Assembly: GCA_030737875.1 (NCBI GenBank)
Contig: CM060915.1
Coordinates: 906,634,677-906,698,676 of the forward strand
Direction of reading: 5' to 3'
DNA length: 64,000 nt
Origin: Allium sativum
Taxonomy: Eukaryota; Streptophyta; Magnoliopsida; Asparagales; Amaryllidaceae
Numbering within the stretch: the first letter of the stretch is position 1; the number at the start of each line of letters is the position of its first letter. A program made the position numbers and the translations under genes. Below, in pieces: positions 44,027 through 57,280 of the stretch. Below the pieces are notes generated by a model. The model was not told the DNA's origin. It did not search any database and was given only the letters and a program-made list of their open reading frames with translations.

Positions 44027-47000
44027 TTTTACACCCTACATCAGCGTCTTGGGATATCACAATATAAGTTAACTTGTCTATATTATTATGTTTTTGGGAT
44101 TATGACACATTGCTTGTCACGATTATATGTTTATCTTTGTCCGTAGCGGTTCATATGTGAACGGCGTACCATTAAACTTCATTTTACTAAAAACTTAAAT
44201 TGACATATATTTTGAAAAGGGCACATCCATGCACACGCAAGGCTGGAACAAAAATTAAATTAATCATGCCCACATTAACACATCACACTGCCTACAAGCT
44301 GAAAAAATAGAAATGCGAAAGCAAATCAGTGTCACACCCACATGCATATATTTTGAAAAGTGATAGCCTGTCTAACCTCAGATTTTTGCATAGATCTGGT
44401 ATGTGAAAAAGCATAGAAGCAACATGCAGATGCCAACCAATCCACGTAGCTATGTTCATTAATCACCATCCTAAAAACTGAAGAACTTCACATGCCTACA
44501 TTGCTACACTGAAAACCTATATTAAAATGGATATCTTTGCACATGCCCCTTCTTAGCTTCCCAGCTTAAAACCTCTAAAGGAATTTAAAATGCGCATATG
44601 CAAATTTATAAACGTAGGATCTGGAGTTTGATTTTTGCCAAGCCAATTACGTACAATCGCACATGAAAAGGTATCTAATGCAGGCACATGCCTATAGTAG
44701 AAAATATTGCCTTCTAAACTGTAGCTAGTGAAAATGACCTGGTTATTATCTTCTCTCCTTCGTATATTTATATACGGCAAGCACTTAAGTTTTGGAACAC
44801 AGAAAATGGCCTCTGATTTCTCTAAAAAATATAATAACATAATAAATACCCATTATAAAAACCGTTCCCCAACCCAATACCCATTTCCCTGTTCCTGCCT
44901 CAAAATGAGCCATGGCTGCCATTCGCCACTGGAAAAAAAGAAAAAAGAGGTTAATTAAAAATCAAATAAAATCAAATAAATCCAGGCTTTGTTTTTTAAA
45001 TTTCGCGAGTGCAACAAATTCAACTGGGAATGTTTTTGAAGCTTGCGAACTGGAAATTTGGGCACTTGTCGCTTATAAGCAACGTAGGGCTTTGTCCGCT
45101 ATTTGTTTCATGAGGCCAGAGGTGCGGTTAGTGGCATAGGTGAACGTGGGAGGATCCAGCGAGCTCGTAGGTTAGCTGCGAGGTGGCGAGACCGCTTTTC
45201 TTACTGTTCGAAGTATATACAGTAAATATATGATTCGATTTGTTTAAAAATGGAGGCGCATGACGAATGGAGATGATCAGACAAGGAACTTAGGTCGGCG
45301 CAACGTTCAGGAGGTCACGGCGAGTCAGTGGACAGATTTTGGTATGATTTGGGGAATTTTGTGTCATAAGCTTTAACTATGGCATGGAGGACTGTTGGGT
45401 GACGCGTTTCAGAAAGGGGTTCATGGGTTGTCGCGACTAAGCGTAGAACCTAGAGGTAGAGACGAGGTGATGTGTAACGGTGTCGTTAATGACATTCGTG
45501 ATGAAATGGGGATTTAGGGTTGCTCGAAGTTGGCGGAAATGGAGAAAAAACGGGGTCGAGGGAAACTGCAAGAAAAGTTATAGAGGGGGCTAAGCTAATT
45601 AAAGAAGAAAAGGGTAATTAATTTTATTAATGGCTTAATTAAGGGGTTTAGACTATTTTAATGTAAATTAAATCTTATAACATATATAACTTGTCCATAT
45701 GATATCAGAATTGAACGCGACCGGATCCGTTGGAACCGTAACGATGAGATCTATGTTATGGAACTAATGTGGCTGAGAACAAAGTTGTTGGAATTTCGTG
45801 ATAAAATCAAATGTCTATTTGATTATAAAATGAAACAAAAAGCAGAATCGTCAACTGTGAATCTAGGTGAGTAAACTCACTAACTCTGGCTTATTTATAT
45901 TTTTATATAAACGAGTTTTAAATTTATTTATAGTATTTTTATACTATATGATGGTTGTTTGGATGAATGGTTGATAAAATTGGTTGGAATGGTTGATATA
46001 GTTATATCGTTAATCGAGTAATAATTCTGTTCACTTTGATATTTCATATTGATGTGAAATTAATATTATTGATGTTATTTCTGTTAATTAATATTACTGA
46101 TGTTATTGGAGGGATCCAACTGGATTCCTCAATAATTTGATTATTGTTTTTCATTTGTTGTGTTTTATGATGTGATATATAATCAGTAATTGATTATGTT
46201 GTGTGTGGAATACCTTGGCCCTAGAATTTTGATATTTAAGTACCATAGAATATTTTCGAATGTATAAAATAAATTCGAGATTTAAAAAGAAAAATTGTTT
46301 TTACAAAATAGGAATTAAATTTCAAAAGGACTTGAAAAATAGAAACTCGTTTAAAAATGTTAACAAGAAGTTAATTATAAAGATGTTTATAAATTAATTA
46401 ACATATGGTAAATTAAAATATAAATTCAAGTTTGAATTTATATAGAAAAGGGGAAACCAGGTTTAAAATCGATAATTGCAATTGGATTTGGAGTTAGCAG
46501 TTATAGAGAAAATTATTAATGAGAATTTAAATATTTGAAACAAAAGAGATCTTTGTATGAGTAATTATAAGGAAAATTTGAGATTTGGAAATATGATTTC
46601 AAATGGGAATTTGAATAAAACGAATAATGAATTCTATTTCAGAAAGTTGGTTAGTTATAGATTCAAAAGTACTAATGGATTGGTGACAAATTGTGAGAAG
46701 AATTTACAGAATTTCTTTTATATAAGGAAATAATATTTTTACTAATATGCCTATTTGTTATGAAAGAGCTTTGGAAATTGGAAATTCTCTCAAGATTTGT
46801 AAATCCAAATATAATTAGTAGATGGAATTTTATAAGATAAATCTGGTAAATAAGAATATAAAGAATAGAGATTTCGAAAATGGATGAAGTGAAACATTAT
46901 ATAAATTTATAAAGTGAATCGATATATAGGATTTAAACCTGTACTGATATTTATATTAAGGTGATTGATAAAACGAGTCCAGATGTCCTATTAAGAAATG

Positions 47001-49185
47001 ATATTCATATTTGAAATTGAATAACGATGCGAAAGCAAACATTTTGCAAATGGGTATAGTTGTAAGGAAAATTTGATTTGACCTGAAATGGTAAATTTAT
47101 TCCAGAATTCAGAATATTAATCGAATATAGATTATTCGAAAGAAAGTTATTTGTGGAAATTCAAAAATATCGAATTAAGGAAAGAAATTCTTACTTTCCA
47201 TTTTAATCTAAATTTAATTATTTAATTATTTTATTTATTTATTTATTCAAAATATTAAAGTTATATTGTAATAAAATATTTTGGAAGCAGGGATTATAAC
47301 ACTATCTTTATAGTCAATGTTTTCCGTAAAAGAAATGGATTCTTAAATTGAATACGAGAGTTACATAAGCGTTGGCTGTTAATGATTTAAAGTTGAGAAC
47401 TTGATCGTTCGAAGTTAAGAATGTTGATTGGTTAAGGTCTAAGAGGTAATTATACACCAACTTGATTGACTTCATGATTGACTGAGGAAGGGTTAAGATT
47501 CGGTAGCGAGATCGGTTAGTGATATGGTTAATAAATGATTAATAGATTAAGATATAGTAATGATGTCTATTACGTAACATCGGTCTAACCAAATAAGAGG
47601 ATTTTTGAAATGTTTTCCAAAGTAAATCAGAGGTGTTTTCTAAATATAGAAAATGAAATGATTTGGGATAACGAGATGTAAAGAAATAATAATTGGAAAT
47701 GTTTTCCAGTGTTAATAACGTATATTTTCTAAAATATAGAAAATAAGAATTTGTGAATATATGGAATTGTTTCCTAACTGGGATAGAGATGTTTTCTTGA
47801 ATAAAGAAATTATGATATTGGAAATGTTTTTTCAAGAATCGAGAGAGGCAAATGAACTTTGAATGGCTATGGAGGATGGGAAATGGGAATTTGGAATTGG
47901 TAATAGAATAAGGAATTAATACAAAAGGTGCCTATGTTGATCGATGCTTGGCCGGTAGAATTTCCATTTGGAAATAGGATCGTTGATTGTATGAATGTTT
48001 CCTTTGATAGTTAAATCACCGACTATCAAAGCTTTGGTTTATTTTATGCCTCCGTTGTGAATACGACGAGACCGAGATCAGATTTATTTTCTGAAAAACC
48101 ACTTCTTATAGGCATAAGCGTTGTGAACCGAAATATGTCAAAGATAATTGAAGACAAAGTAAAGTACAAGAGTTGTTATGTTAATCCTAGGTAGAAATTT
48201 CCCAAAGTGGATTAATAGAATGGTGCCTTCGGTTTGTCCAGTCCCAGGAAAGCATATATGGACGAATGTCTAACAAAGTATTTCTAGATGGTCACGAACG
48301 TTGATTTTTACAAATATATCAAGTATGGTGGTGGGGAATCAATTCTCTTAAGCATAACACCCAGAGTATATTTATGGATGCTAATTAGTGATTTAACGGA
48401 TCTGACGATGTGTCATTCAAAGTAAATGATGGTAAGATGTTCTAAAAAGACAATCGTGACCTCAAGCCTCATCAACCGGGAAATAACAGAAATATGGTAA
48501 AGAGCATGGCCAAGTGGGTCATTTCCATTAAGGGTATTATCACCTGATCTAGAGAAATTTCATTTGCTTCTTGTTCTATTCGCTGCTGTATGCTTTCGAT
48601 AATGGTTGCTGATCACAACCGTTGGTGATAATATGCTCGGTACACTCAAGTTAAATGTGTGGCCAACCACGTGTGGCCGAGTTGCAAGATGTTCTTGTTG
48701 AACCGCAGTGTTTCCCCTCTAGAGTACATTGATCGGAAGGTGGTTCCATACCTTGTTATAGTCGGAATCCAATCTCCAATATGTACTCTACGGTTTTTGA
48801 TTTTATATTATATTAGAGCGTGAGATGCAAGCGTTCTGCTAGATTTCTACATATTTTATGTAGACACTATTATAATATCACTGGATTTGATATAGAAAAT
48901 ATTTGTAACACACCATAATTTTATAACACATTAAGATGATAAACTAAGTAATACTTAATTAAATATTGGGAATTAAGTAAAATGGACTGCGCCATTGCAT
49001 TCATCTTGGAATTCTGCTTGAGATAGACTCCGAGTTTGCGTAAAACGGACATCGTATGAAGAAGTTATCAAGGTTAGAAGTTTGTATACGTATAAGCTAA
49101 TTATATATAAATAAAACCATTTCAAAAATTCAAAATAATTCAAAATCAAGCGACGAAAGGGGACGAGAATTTTCCCTCTATGGGT

Positions 49186-49255
49186 GTCGACCTAGGGTCG
49201 ACCGCATAGTAGGGGTGTCGACACCCATGTCGACACCATCAAGGGGGTGTCGACC
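49186..49255. repeat. GTCGAC palindrome cluster (E)
   Basis: Five GTCGAC words lie within 70 bp, two extended to GTGTCGACAC or TGTCGACACC, between the LTR start and the TATA box as in B and D. Confidence 0.85.
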
Positions 49256-49328
49256 CCCCTTGAGATCTAGGCAGAATTCATTTCTGCGTACGTAGACTCC
49301 TTTATTGGATAGATTCGTTGACCCTATG

Positions 49329-49338
49329 TTATAAATAG
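49329..49338 (+). promoter_or_regulatory. Putative LTR TATA box (E)
   Basis: TTATAAATAG about 425 bp from the LTR start, 140 bp before the donor-like GTGAGTC. Confidence 0.5.
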
Positions 49339-50070
49339 AACCTTATACCCATTGTTTTATTCCTCCAACTCAGATTAAATTAGCCTATTCTTCTTCTACA
49401 ACAAGATTTAGATAAATTCAGAGATCCGTACTTCTTCATCTGCAATTATTCTTCTATTTCTAAGATCCAATCACAGTGAGTCTACGTTATTTTTAGATAT
49501 GAATACTTAAAAGTTAATCTTAACATGTTATGAATTGGATCTAAGTCTATGACTAATTGAATCATATCAGATCTGCCATTATTTGTATATCTAATTCACT
49601 GTTTAGATCTCATATCCCTATTTGTGACATCCCTATTATGTTAGTTGGCCTAATCATGTCACTATGCCAAATCAGTTCTATTATCACATGTTCATCGGAT
49701 CTGTTCTTATATGCCTATCTTGTTCTTATGCCCAATTCTGTCACTATATGCTTATTCAGTTGCTATGCCTATTTCTGCCATCATATATCTATCTTGTTAT
49801 TATGCTTATTTCTATCCTCTTCCCTTCTTCTTTTCCCATTTTATTTTATAGCCAAGCTACCTTCGAGCCTAGGCATACCGCTGAAATATGCGGACACATG
49901 TTATTAGGAACGAGGGGAAAACGTTAAAATTGGCAAATAACTTATATTGGTAATTTGGGGCATAACTTGACTTGAAAACATGAATATGGATTTTGGGCAT
50001 AAACCAAACTGTGATTAAAGATCTTAATTTAGGGCATATAATACATGATGAATATGACTTGGAAAAGGGG

Positions 50071-50075
50071 CATGA
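50071..50075. other. Target-site duplication of element D (left)
   Basis: CATGA here and again at 60031-60035: a perfect 5-bp duplication. Confidence 0.9.
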
Positions 50076-51230
50076 TGTAACACCCCACCTCCGCTAGGGT
50101 CACTCACAAAGGGAATGCACTAGCTTTGGTGGAGCATTATCTAGGTAAACATACACAGAAATATTACAAGACAGAACATATAAAACAGCGGAAGAAAAAC
50201 CAAATTTCATTTCTTTAAAATCTAGTAAGGTCTAAAGCCTTTTACATCAAAATGCCATTAAATCCATTACATCGAAATCTATCTTGCAATAGTAAAGAAG
50301 CATAAAACCATGGTCATAAATCATTCCCCAAGTAAAACAGTAAAGCAGCCATAGCCAAGAAAGGTCCAAGTCATATATGATGATCTTGAAGCAGAAAGAA
50401 GTCCAAACTAAGTCGTAGTGTTTCCTCCCTAAGAACCTGGGGGGGGGGGGAGGGGGGGGGGGGGGGCGGAAGAAAAAGAGGCGAAACAAAACGGGTCAGT
50501 CATACAGACTTGTAAGTCCTAGTGACTTTCAGCATAGAAACAAGTAAAGGTAACATGACATGTATAAACTGAAAGTAAACATGAGGATGATGACAAGATA
50601 GGCAAGTTAAACTAAGATGACAAGATAAACTATGGTAGCAAGATAAACTACGTATAGCATCGCATGTTCAACATTCTCTTCACCAATACTAGTCTAACAA
50701 GATTAGGTGTTATCCTAATATCTAAATAGAAACGGAAACAGAAACAGAAATGGGCCTTTACCATCTGTACTAGTAACCCAACCCGTGTCATGTATTAACT
50801 ATGAAATGATCCCTTACCCAATATCATGAAATGACCTATTACTTGGTCCCACGAAACGATCTATTAATCGATCGGCTCCCTACAAGTTCTAGCTCGTCAT
50901 GTGTCTGTGTCATACGACCCTATCACGAATGTAGTCACCTGTGCTAGGTCAACCATAGGGTGTATCAAGCCCTAGGGTTCCAACTACCGACACGAATCAA
51001 GCACGCACAGTGTAAACCTACCGGTGCCCAATGCCTGCTTTTTCAACTCCGGACTACGTGCACGACCATAGTCCGCCTGAACCTACAATGGCGCACCAAC
51101 TCAGCCGTCGTTCTGGTCGCTTACAATCAGCCCAGTAATCCTGCCCCACCCTGCCTAGTTCCAGGGTACCGTGATACATCAAGTGGGTTACTGCTGAAAA
51201 GGACCGCGTAACTAGGGTTTTCGTCCAGTA

Positions 51231-51727
51231 GGTTAAGTGTTGTCATTTAAATTCGAGACTTAACCCCATCAGTCTAGCATGTCAAGTTGGTTAAGTGTTG
51301 TCATTCAAGTTCGTGACTTAACCCGCCTACGCGTCATGTCAAATTGGCTAAGTGTTGTCGTTCAAGTTCATGACTTAGCCCTATGAATCATCTGTCAAGT
51401 TGGTTAAGTATATTCAAGCGGTTCATGACTCAACCCTATCAAATCATCGTGTCAAATTGGTTAAGTATATTCAAGCGGTTCATGACTTAACCCTATCAAA
51501 TCATCATGTCAAATTGGTTAAGTATATTCAAGCGGTTCATGACTTAACCCTATCAAATCATCGTGTCAAATTGGTTAAGTATATTCAAGCGGTTCATGAC
51601 TTAACCCTATCAAATCATCATGTCAAATTGGATAAGTATATTCAAGCGGTTCATGACTTAACCCTATCAAATCATCGTGTCAAATTGATTATGTATATTC
51701 AAGCGGTTCATGACTTAACCCTATCAT
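51231..51727 (-). repeat. 57-bp hairpin tandem repeat (D left), six regular units
   Basis: The unit contains GGTTAAGTATATTCAAGCGG and, further on, ACTTAACCC; arms GGTTAAGT/ACTTAACC are complementary. Six regular units follow three of a related type. One of these has GGCTAAGT paired with ACTTAGCC, a compensating change. The right LTR has eight regular units. Confidence 0.9.
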
Positions 51728-51759
51728 GTGGCATTAAATAAATTAATGCACCCCAACCT

Positions 51760-51840
51760 CTCACATTAGACCTGTTGTTGTGGTTACTGGTTATGCCGGG
51801 CGGTTCCGGGCAGATTTACACCACAACTCTGTCTAACCTC
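51760..51840 (-). other. Covarying LTR stem-loop (D left, first)
   Basis: Arms TTAGAC/GTCTAA and GTTGTGGT with its complement around ACCACAAC enclose GCCGGGCGGTTCCGGGCAG. Confidence 0.8.
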
Positions 51841-51867
51841 GGGTTTTAAGCGCGATATGACCAACTA

Positions 51868-51952
51868 CCCACATTGGGTCCTATTGTTTACAGTTACTGG
51901 ATTCGCCGGGCGGTTCCGGGCAGATTTATACTGCAAACTCAACCCAACCTCG
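51868..51952 (-). other. Covarying LTR stem-loop (D left, second)
   Basis: Arms TTGGGT/ACCCAA and GTTTACAGT/ACTGCAAAC (one mismatch) enclose GCCGGGCGGTTCCGGGCAG. The right LTR copy has GTTTGCAGT, which pairs fully. Confidence 0.8.
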
Positions 51953-52479
51953 AGTTGGCCATGTTCAAGTTTATTCTAAGTGTCATGTCCAGGTTCAAGT
52001 TTCGATTCTAAATTCATGTCAAGTTTTCATGTCATGTTTCATGTCAAATCGTGTCAAGTTCATGTCCATATCCAGGTTCAAGTTATAACAATGTTCACGT
52101 TTCAAGTTTATAGTAAATTCAGGTTTGCCTAATCTACCCAAATCGTATTCCCATCGCACGTGAATTCGAATCGATACAAACAAATCTAATTAGGGAATAA
52201 CATAAAAAGAACGGGCATAAGGTGGCAAAAGTGATTACAAGTCAAGCATGGTATAACTTGAGATAAACGATTACAACAATACTGTCATATGGAGTAGTGG
52301 TCTCAAATATCAAATCTAGCATAATAAGGTGATAGTAATGATAAAAATTGACATAAAAGAATAGACATGCAAAAGAAAGCCAAATACAAGGATAATGGAT
52401 CAATGGTCTTGGTGTAAAACATGGTTTTCAACTATAGTGTTATGAACAATCAACTATAATAGTCAATTGGACACAATAG

Positions 52480-52760
52480 TCATAGTCATAGTGATTCATA
52501 AGCGATTAATCATAATAGTCATGAATAATTATCCAAAATAGTTCTAGGCAACTACCCTAAATAGTCATAGGCAATTACTATAATAGTTTCAAGGTCATGG
52601 TCATAGACAATAGTCTTCTGTTCATAATCATAGGCAGTAATTCATAGTCACGAGTCATAGGTGAGTAGCTACAATTGTCCTTGTCATAGTCATAGGCAAT
52701 AGTCTTATGTTCTCAGTTATAGGCATAGGCATAGTCTTTGGCCATTAACAATAGTTTCAA
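52480..52760. repeat. CATAGTCATAGGCAA short repeats (D left)
   Basis: Imperfect short repeats like those at 2640-2815; also in the right LTR at 58640-58900. Confidence 0.7.
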
Positions 52761-53437
52761 TGCCATAGGCATGATAATATTTGATTTACAACATGAATAG
52801 GCCCAAGTTAATTTTCATAGCAATATTCCCAAAAGTCAAGGTCCAAGAATAGGTATGAATCAATTATCATACATGGGTCCAATTCCAATTAATAACATGA
52901 ATAAGTCCAAACTGATTTCATAGCAATATTCCCAAATTCAAGATTCAAGAGAGGATAGGGTGAAAATTGAATTAAAGAGTCTTATCATCAAGTCAAGATC
53001 AAAGAATTCATTTTACAATATAGCGTTTGAATTATAAAATAGGTCCAACAACATGAATGGGCATGATCCAGTCGATAAGAAATAACCCAAAATCATAGAT
53101 TCAAGAAGAGACAAGGACATATCCAAATAGATAATCAAGCTTTGGTCCAATTTCATTTTATTCCATGTCCATATTAAATTTAACAAGTTTCAATCTTAAA
53201 GTAACTAGAACTTACAGAGCGTGGATCGAGAATTAGAGTGCAGAGATTTGATTCTGGAAACAGTTATTGCAGTTGTTGAATCTCTATTTGTTTAGTCTTG
53301 TTCTAGTTGAAAACCCCCAATTTGCAATTCCTAGATGTTGTCTTGACGAAGAAGAAGTAGTCTCTTTCAATTTGATTTTCACAGAGGTAGCATAAGGACA
53401 GAATGAAATGGTGTAGAGAGAATGAGGCTAGGGGGCT

Positions 53438-53447
53438 GTTTATATAG
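53438..53447 (-). promoter_or_regulatory. Putative LTR TATA box (D left)
   Basis: The minus strand reads CTATATAAAC about 430 bp from the LTR start. The functional counterpart in the 5' LTR is at 59603-59612. Confidence 0.55.
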
Positions 53448-53529
53448 GTTTAGAGTCATGAATCTGGACTGAAAACGTGTCCAAAAACATCAAAATGAAC
53501 CCAGGCGGAAAACCAGGTTTTGGCACTAG

Positions 53530-53591
53530 GTCGACCATAGGGTCGACCTGGTCCCTGGGAGGTCGACCACAGTGTCGACCCCTAGGTCGAC
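53530..53591. repeat. GTCGAC palindrome cluster (D left)
   Basis: Five GTCGAC words in about 60 bp, including AGGTCGACCT; repeated at 59695-59760 in the right LTR. Confidence 0.85.
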
Positions 53592-53871
53592 CTGGTCCTG
53601 GGCGGGAAAATTCCTGCCCAGTCTGCCCTGGGGTTTGAATTCGAATTTCGAATTCAAATTTCGAGCTGTTTTTAATTCTGAAAATTCCTGAAACTTCGGA
53701 GGGTCATATCTCCCTCATACGGACTCCGATTCTCGCAAACTCGGACTCGTTTTGAAGCTGAATTTTGAGACGAACGCAATGGCGCAACCCGTTTCCCTTG
53801 ATTCTTATTTTAAAATTTAATTCTGCCTAGATTTATGGTTTTAACACGTTATTAAAATTCGGGTTGTTACA

Positions 53872-53886
53872 TTCTCCCCTCCTTAA
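53872..53886 (-). other. Polypurine tract of element D
   Basis: The minus strand reads TTAAGGAGGGGAGAA next to the LTR start TGTAACAACCCG. Confidence 0.8.
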
Positions 53887-56120
53887 AGGATTTCGTCCCC
53901 GAAATCTTCAAGTTAAGAAGAATGTGTCCTACCATCTAATCATCCATCTACTCAATCATCAATCACAGGCATCCATTGTCCTTAAGAGATTTCTAATGTT
54001 GTATGAACATATGCAGAAAGTGTGTGTATATGTTCCTTATCTAATGCAAATGATCAGGCCTGATTGATCTTCTTAATGTAAAATATGTTTTGTGCCATGA
54101 GTCCAACATGTATGCAAATAGTCCTAGTCACATAAACACTATATGTGTGCACAAACATCCATCCATATGCAACATCCATATGATAACACATTCAATTTCA
54201 TCCATAAACAAGTATAAACACTCATGCATATGCAATATGAAAATGTGTTTGAGCCGATCTAGTGCCTAATGTGTGTTATACAACCACGAGCAACCACTTG
54301 CGACCATTTGCAACCATCAATCATAACATGTCTCAAACACATGTTTACACCCAATTGTTCCTACCTAAAGATATAGTCGAACGATGGAAGCAAGTAAAAA
54401 CTTTGTGCCCATTAGGCAATGTCAAAATTGGAAATATATGTCACATATATACTGATTAGGAGAAGAACTCCCTAAGCACCAGCTCGAAGACCGAAATCAA
54501 CATCAGGCTGACACCCAAAGAATTACTCAACCTAACGGACACCCTCAAGACCTAACGTGTATTACTAACAGATGATCCCTATGGGGTTTTGCAACAGAAA
54601 TAGGATTGAGAATAGGACTGAGAGGTTATACTTAAAAGATAGCATACAAGTAAGCTCTACAGGAAAAGAGGGATCAAGGATATACTCTTAAAAAGAGATA
54701 TGATGCGCGTGTCTAGTCTTCAATCTTCTAAGTCGCATTTCCTTGAGCTTAACTCCACTGTGCTTTGACCGCCTTTAGCTTCACAATTCCGTAGCTTCTT
54801 AATTCCTATTTCCAAAATATGAGTTGGAACTCATTTCACAGTCGCCTCTCGTTCCACTTTCACTTGTTCTCTTTCTAGTATACTCAGCTTAAACATAACT
54901 GCGTACTCATGGTTTCATGCAAGCTCTCCAAAATTCACTAGTGAATCTTGGACCTCATTCACTTACTAGAAGGTATTCCACATAGATGAATTATCTCTTG
55001 AAAATAAAAAAATGCTAACCATGTTGCCAAGTGTACTTACTAAGGTGATTTTCTATAACTCATGCATAAGCGAGATGAACCATCCGCCTTGGTGGCGAAC
55101 ACTACTCGAGCGGATCAATAAATATATCAAGAGATTCTAGGTAACTAAGCATGGCAGAACCCTATGGGTTACACTAGACTTCGAGGGCATTACCGGGGCA
55201 AGTCAAGAGTGTAACTACCCTCTTTTCATACTCGAGAATGGTATCATTTTTGGAAAACCACTCCATCCCTAGAATCAACCCATTGCCCAAAAACATAAGC
55301 ATTACTTCTAAACTCAACACTTAGCATAGACATTCTCAAATCCAAACAAGTCATGAATAAATGAGCCGATTCCCCAACAGGATTTGAGACAAAAATGGGA
55401 CCCTCTATTACACTAGTACTAAGGTGCAGAGACTTAACTATCGAAGCAGAATTAAAAAGGATGTGATGTACAAAAACAAAATTCTAATGGGATGATAGAA
55501 AGGAAAGAGCTAAACCTTTAACAGAAACGTTACCACCTCTCTTAGGTATGCTAGAAGTGAGAGCATACAATTGCCCTCTCGACGATCTTATTTTTTGCCC
55601 TTGTCCTTGTCCTATAATACTTAACTACATGTCCCTTTTTACCATACTAAAGATACTCTCTCTTGTCGTGGGTTTTATTATTCTTTCACTTTGGCCTCTT
55701 TCCTTTCACCTTTTCCTCATGCGTGGATTAAGCCATATTAACAAGTTTCTCATCCTTAGGCTTGTGTTCTTTTATCCTTGTTCTTGCTATCCTTGTATAG
55801 CTTGTTGACAAGTTTCTCGAAAGCTACCTCCATCGCACGGCAACCCTACAAAGCTTGAAATAAGATTTGTCGCAAGTAAAACTACCGCGGCTACAGATGG
55901 AGGTTGGGCACTCCTTTGCCCTCCGACACACGCCTACAAGACTATGGTGAAAAGAGAGAAAGAAGAGATTCAAAGAGGGAATCAAAAGATAGTGCATATG
56001 GCGTTGGGGAATATGCCTTTCGTAAAACAAAACTTTTCTTAGAAAAATGCTTCTTTGTAAATGTTTTGAAAATAATTTTAGAAGGTTTTTAAAAGCTTTT
56101 GCCCAGTCTGGTAACCATCT
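53887..56120 (-). pseudogene. Element D decayed gag-pol interior
   Basis: Collinear with element A but much shorter. 54690-54880 resembles the chromodomain/integrase end of A (19930-20300). 54900-55010 and 55075-55110 hold scraps of integrase and of RT (complement of a KADGS-like segment). 55130-55420 matches the protease/RT linker, including the GGATTTGAGAC words of A. 55540-55860 matches the zinc-knuckle and gag tail region. There is no open frame of useful length, no catalytic motif and many stops. It is non-functional in any reading. Confidence 0.75.
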
Positions 56121-56132
56121 ACTCTGATACCA
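56121..56132 (-). other. Primer-binding site, tRNA-iMet type (element D)
   Basis: The minus strand reads TGGTATCAGAGT, two bases from the 5' LTR end. Confidence 0.85.
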
Positions 56133-57280
56133 AATGTAACACCCCACCTCCGCTAGGGTCACTCACAAAGGGAATGCACTAGCTTTGGTGGAGCATTATC
56201 TAGGTAAACATACACAGAAATATTACAAGACAGAACATATAAAACAGCGGAAAAAAAAACAAATTTCATTTCTTTAAAATCTAGTAAGGTCTAAAGCCTT
56301 TTACATCAAAATGCCATTAACTCCATTACATCGAAATCTGTCTTGCAATAGTAAAGGAGCATAAAACCATGGTCATAAATCATTCCCCAAGTAAAACAGT
56401 AAAGCAGCCATAGCCAAGAAAGGTCCAAGCCATATATGATGATCTTGAAGCAGAAAGAAGTCCAAACTAAGTCGTAGTGTTTCCTCCCTGAGAACCTGGG
56501 GGGGGGGGGGGGGAAACGGAAGAAAAAGAGGCGAAACAAAATGGGTTAGTCATACAGACTGGTAAGTCCTAGTGACTTTCAACATAGAAACAAGTAAAGG
56601 TAACATGACATGTATAAACTGAAAGTAAACATGAGGATGATGACAAGATAGGCAAGTTAAACTAAGATGACAAGATAAACCACGGTAGCAAGATAAACTA
56701 TGTATAGCATCGCATGTTCAACATTCTCTTCACCAATACTAGTCTAACAAGATTAGGTGTTATCCTAATGTCTAAACAGAAACGGAAACAAAAACAGAAA
56801 TGGGCCTTTACCATCTGTACTAGTAACCCAACCCGTGTCATGTATTAACTATGAAATGATCCCTTACCCAATATCATGAAATGACCCATTACTTGGTCCC
56901 ACGAAACGATCTATTAATCGATCGGCTCCCTACAAGTTCTAGCTCGTCATGTGTCTGTTTCATACGGCCCTATCACGAATGTAGTCACCTGTGCTAGGTC
57001 CACCATAGGGTGTATCAAGCCCTAGGGTGCCAACCACCGACACGAATCAAGCACGCATAGTGTAAACCTACCGGTGCATAATGCCTGCTTTTTCAACTCC
57101 GGACTACGTGCACGACCATAGTCCGCCTGAACCTATAATGGCGCACCAACTCAGTCGTCGTTCTGGTCGCTTATAATCAGCCCAGTAATCGTGCCCCACC
57201 CTGCCTAGTTCTAGGGTACCATGATACATCAAGTGAGTTACTGCTGAAAAGGACAGCGTAACTAGGGTTTTCGTCCAGTA

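Larger units (their letters stand above)
50076..53871 (-). repeat. Element D 3' LTR
   Basis: Bounded by TGTAACACCCC and GGGTTGTTACA. Sense modules: GTCGAC cluster (53530-53591), TATA CTATATAAAC (53438-53447), donor CT/GTAAGT (intron G at 53215), CATAGGCAA repeats, stem-loops (51868-51952, 51760-51840), 57-bp hairpin array, and a C tract of 12+15 broken by one base (50439-50466) with acceptor-like AG at 50437-50438. Confidence 0.95.

Noticed and set aside
51400..51741. 113-codon repetitive frame, and its twin at 57565-57906
   Set aside because: Produced by the 57-bp hairpin repeat, whose period is divisible by three; no start context or homology.
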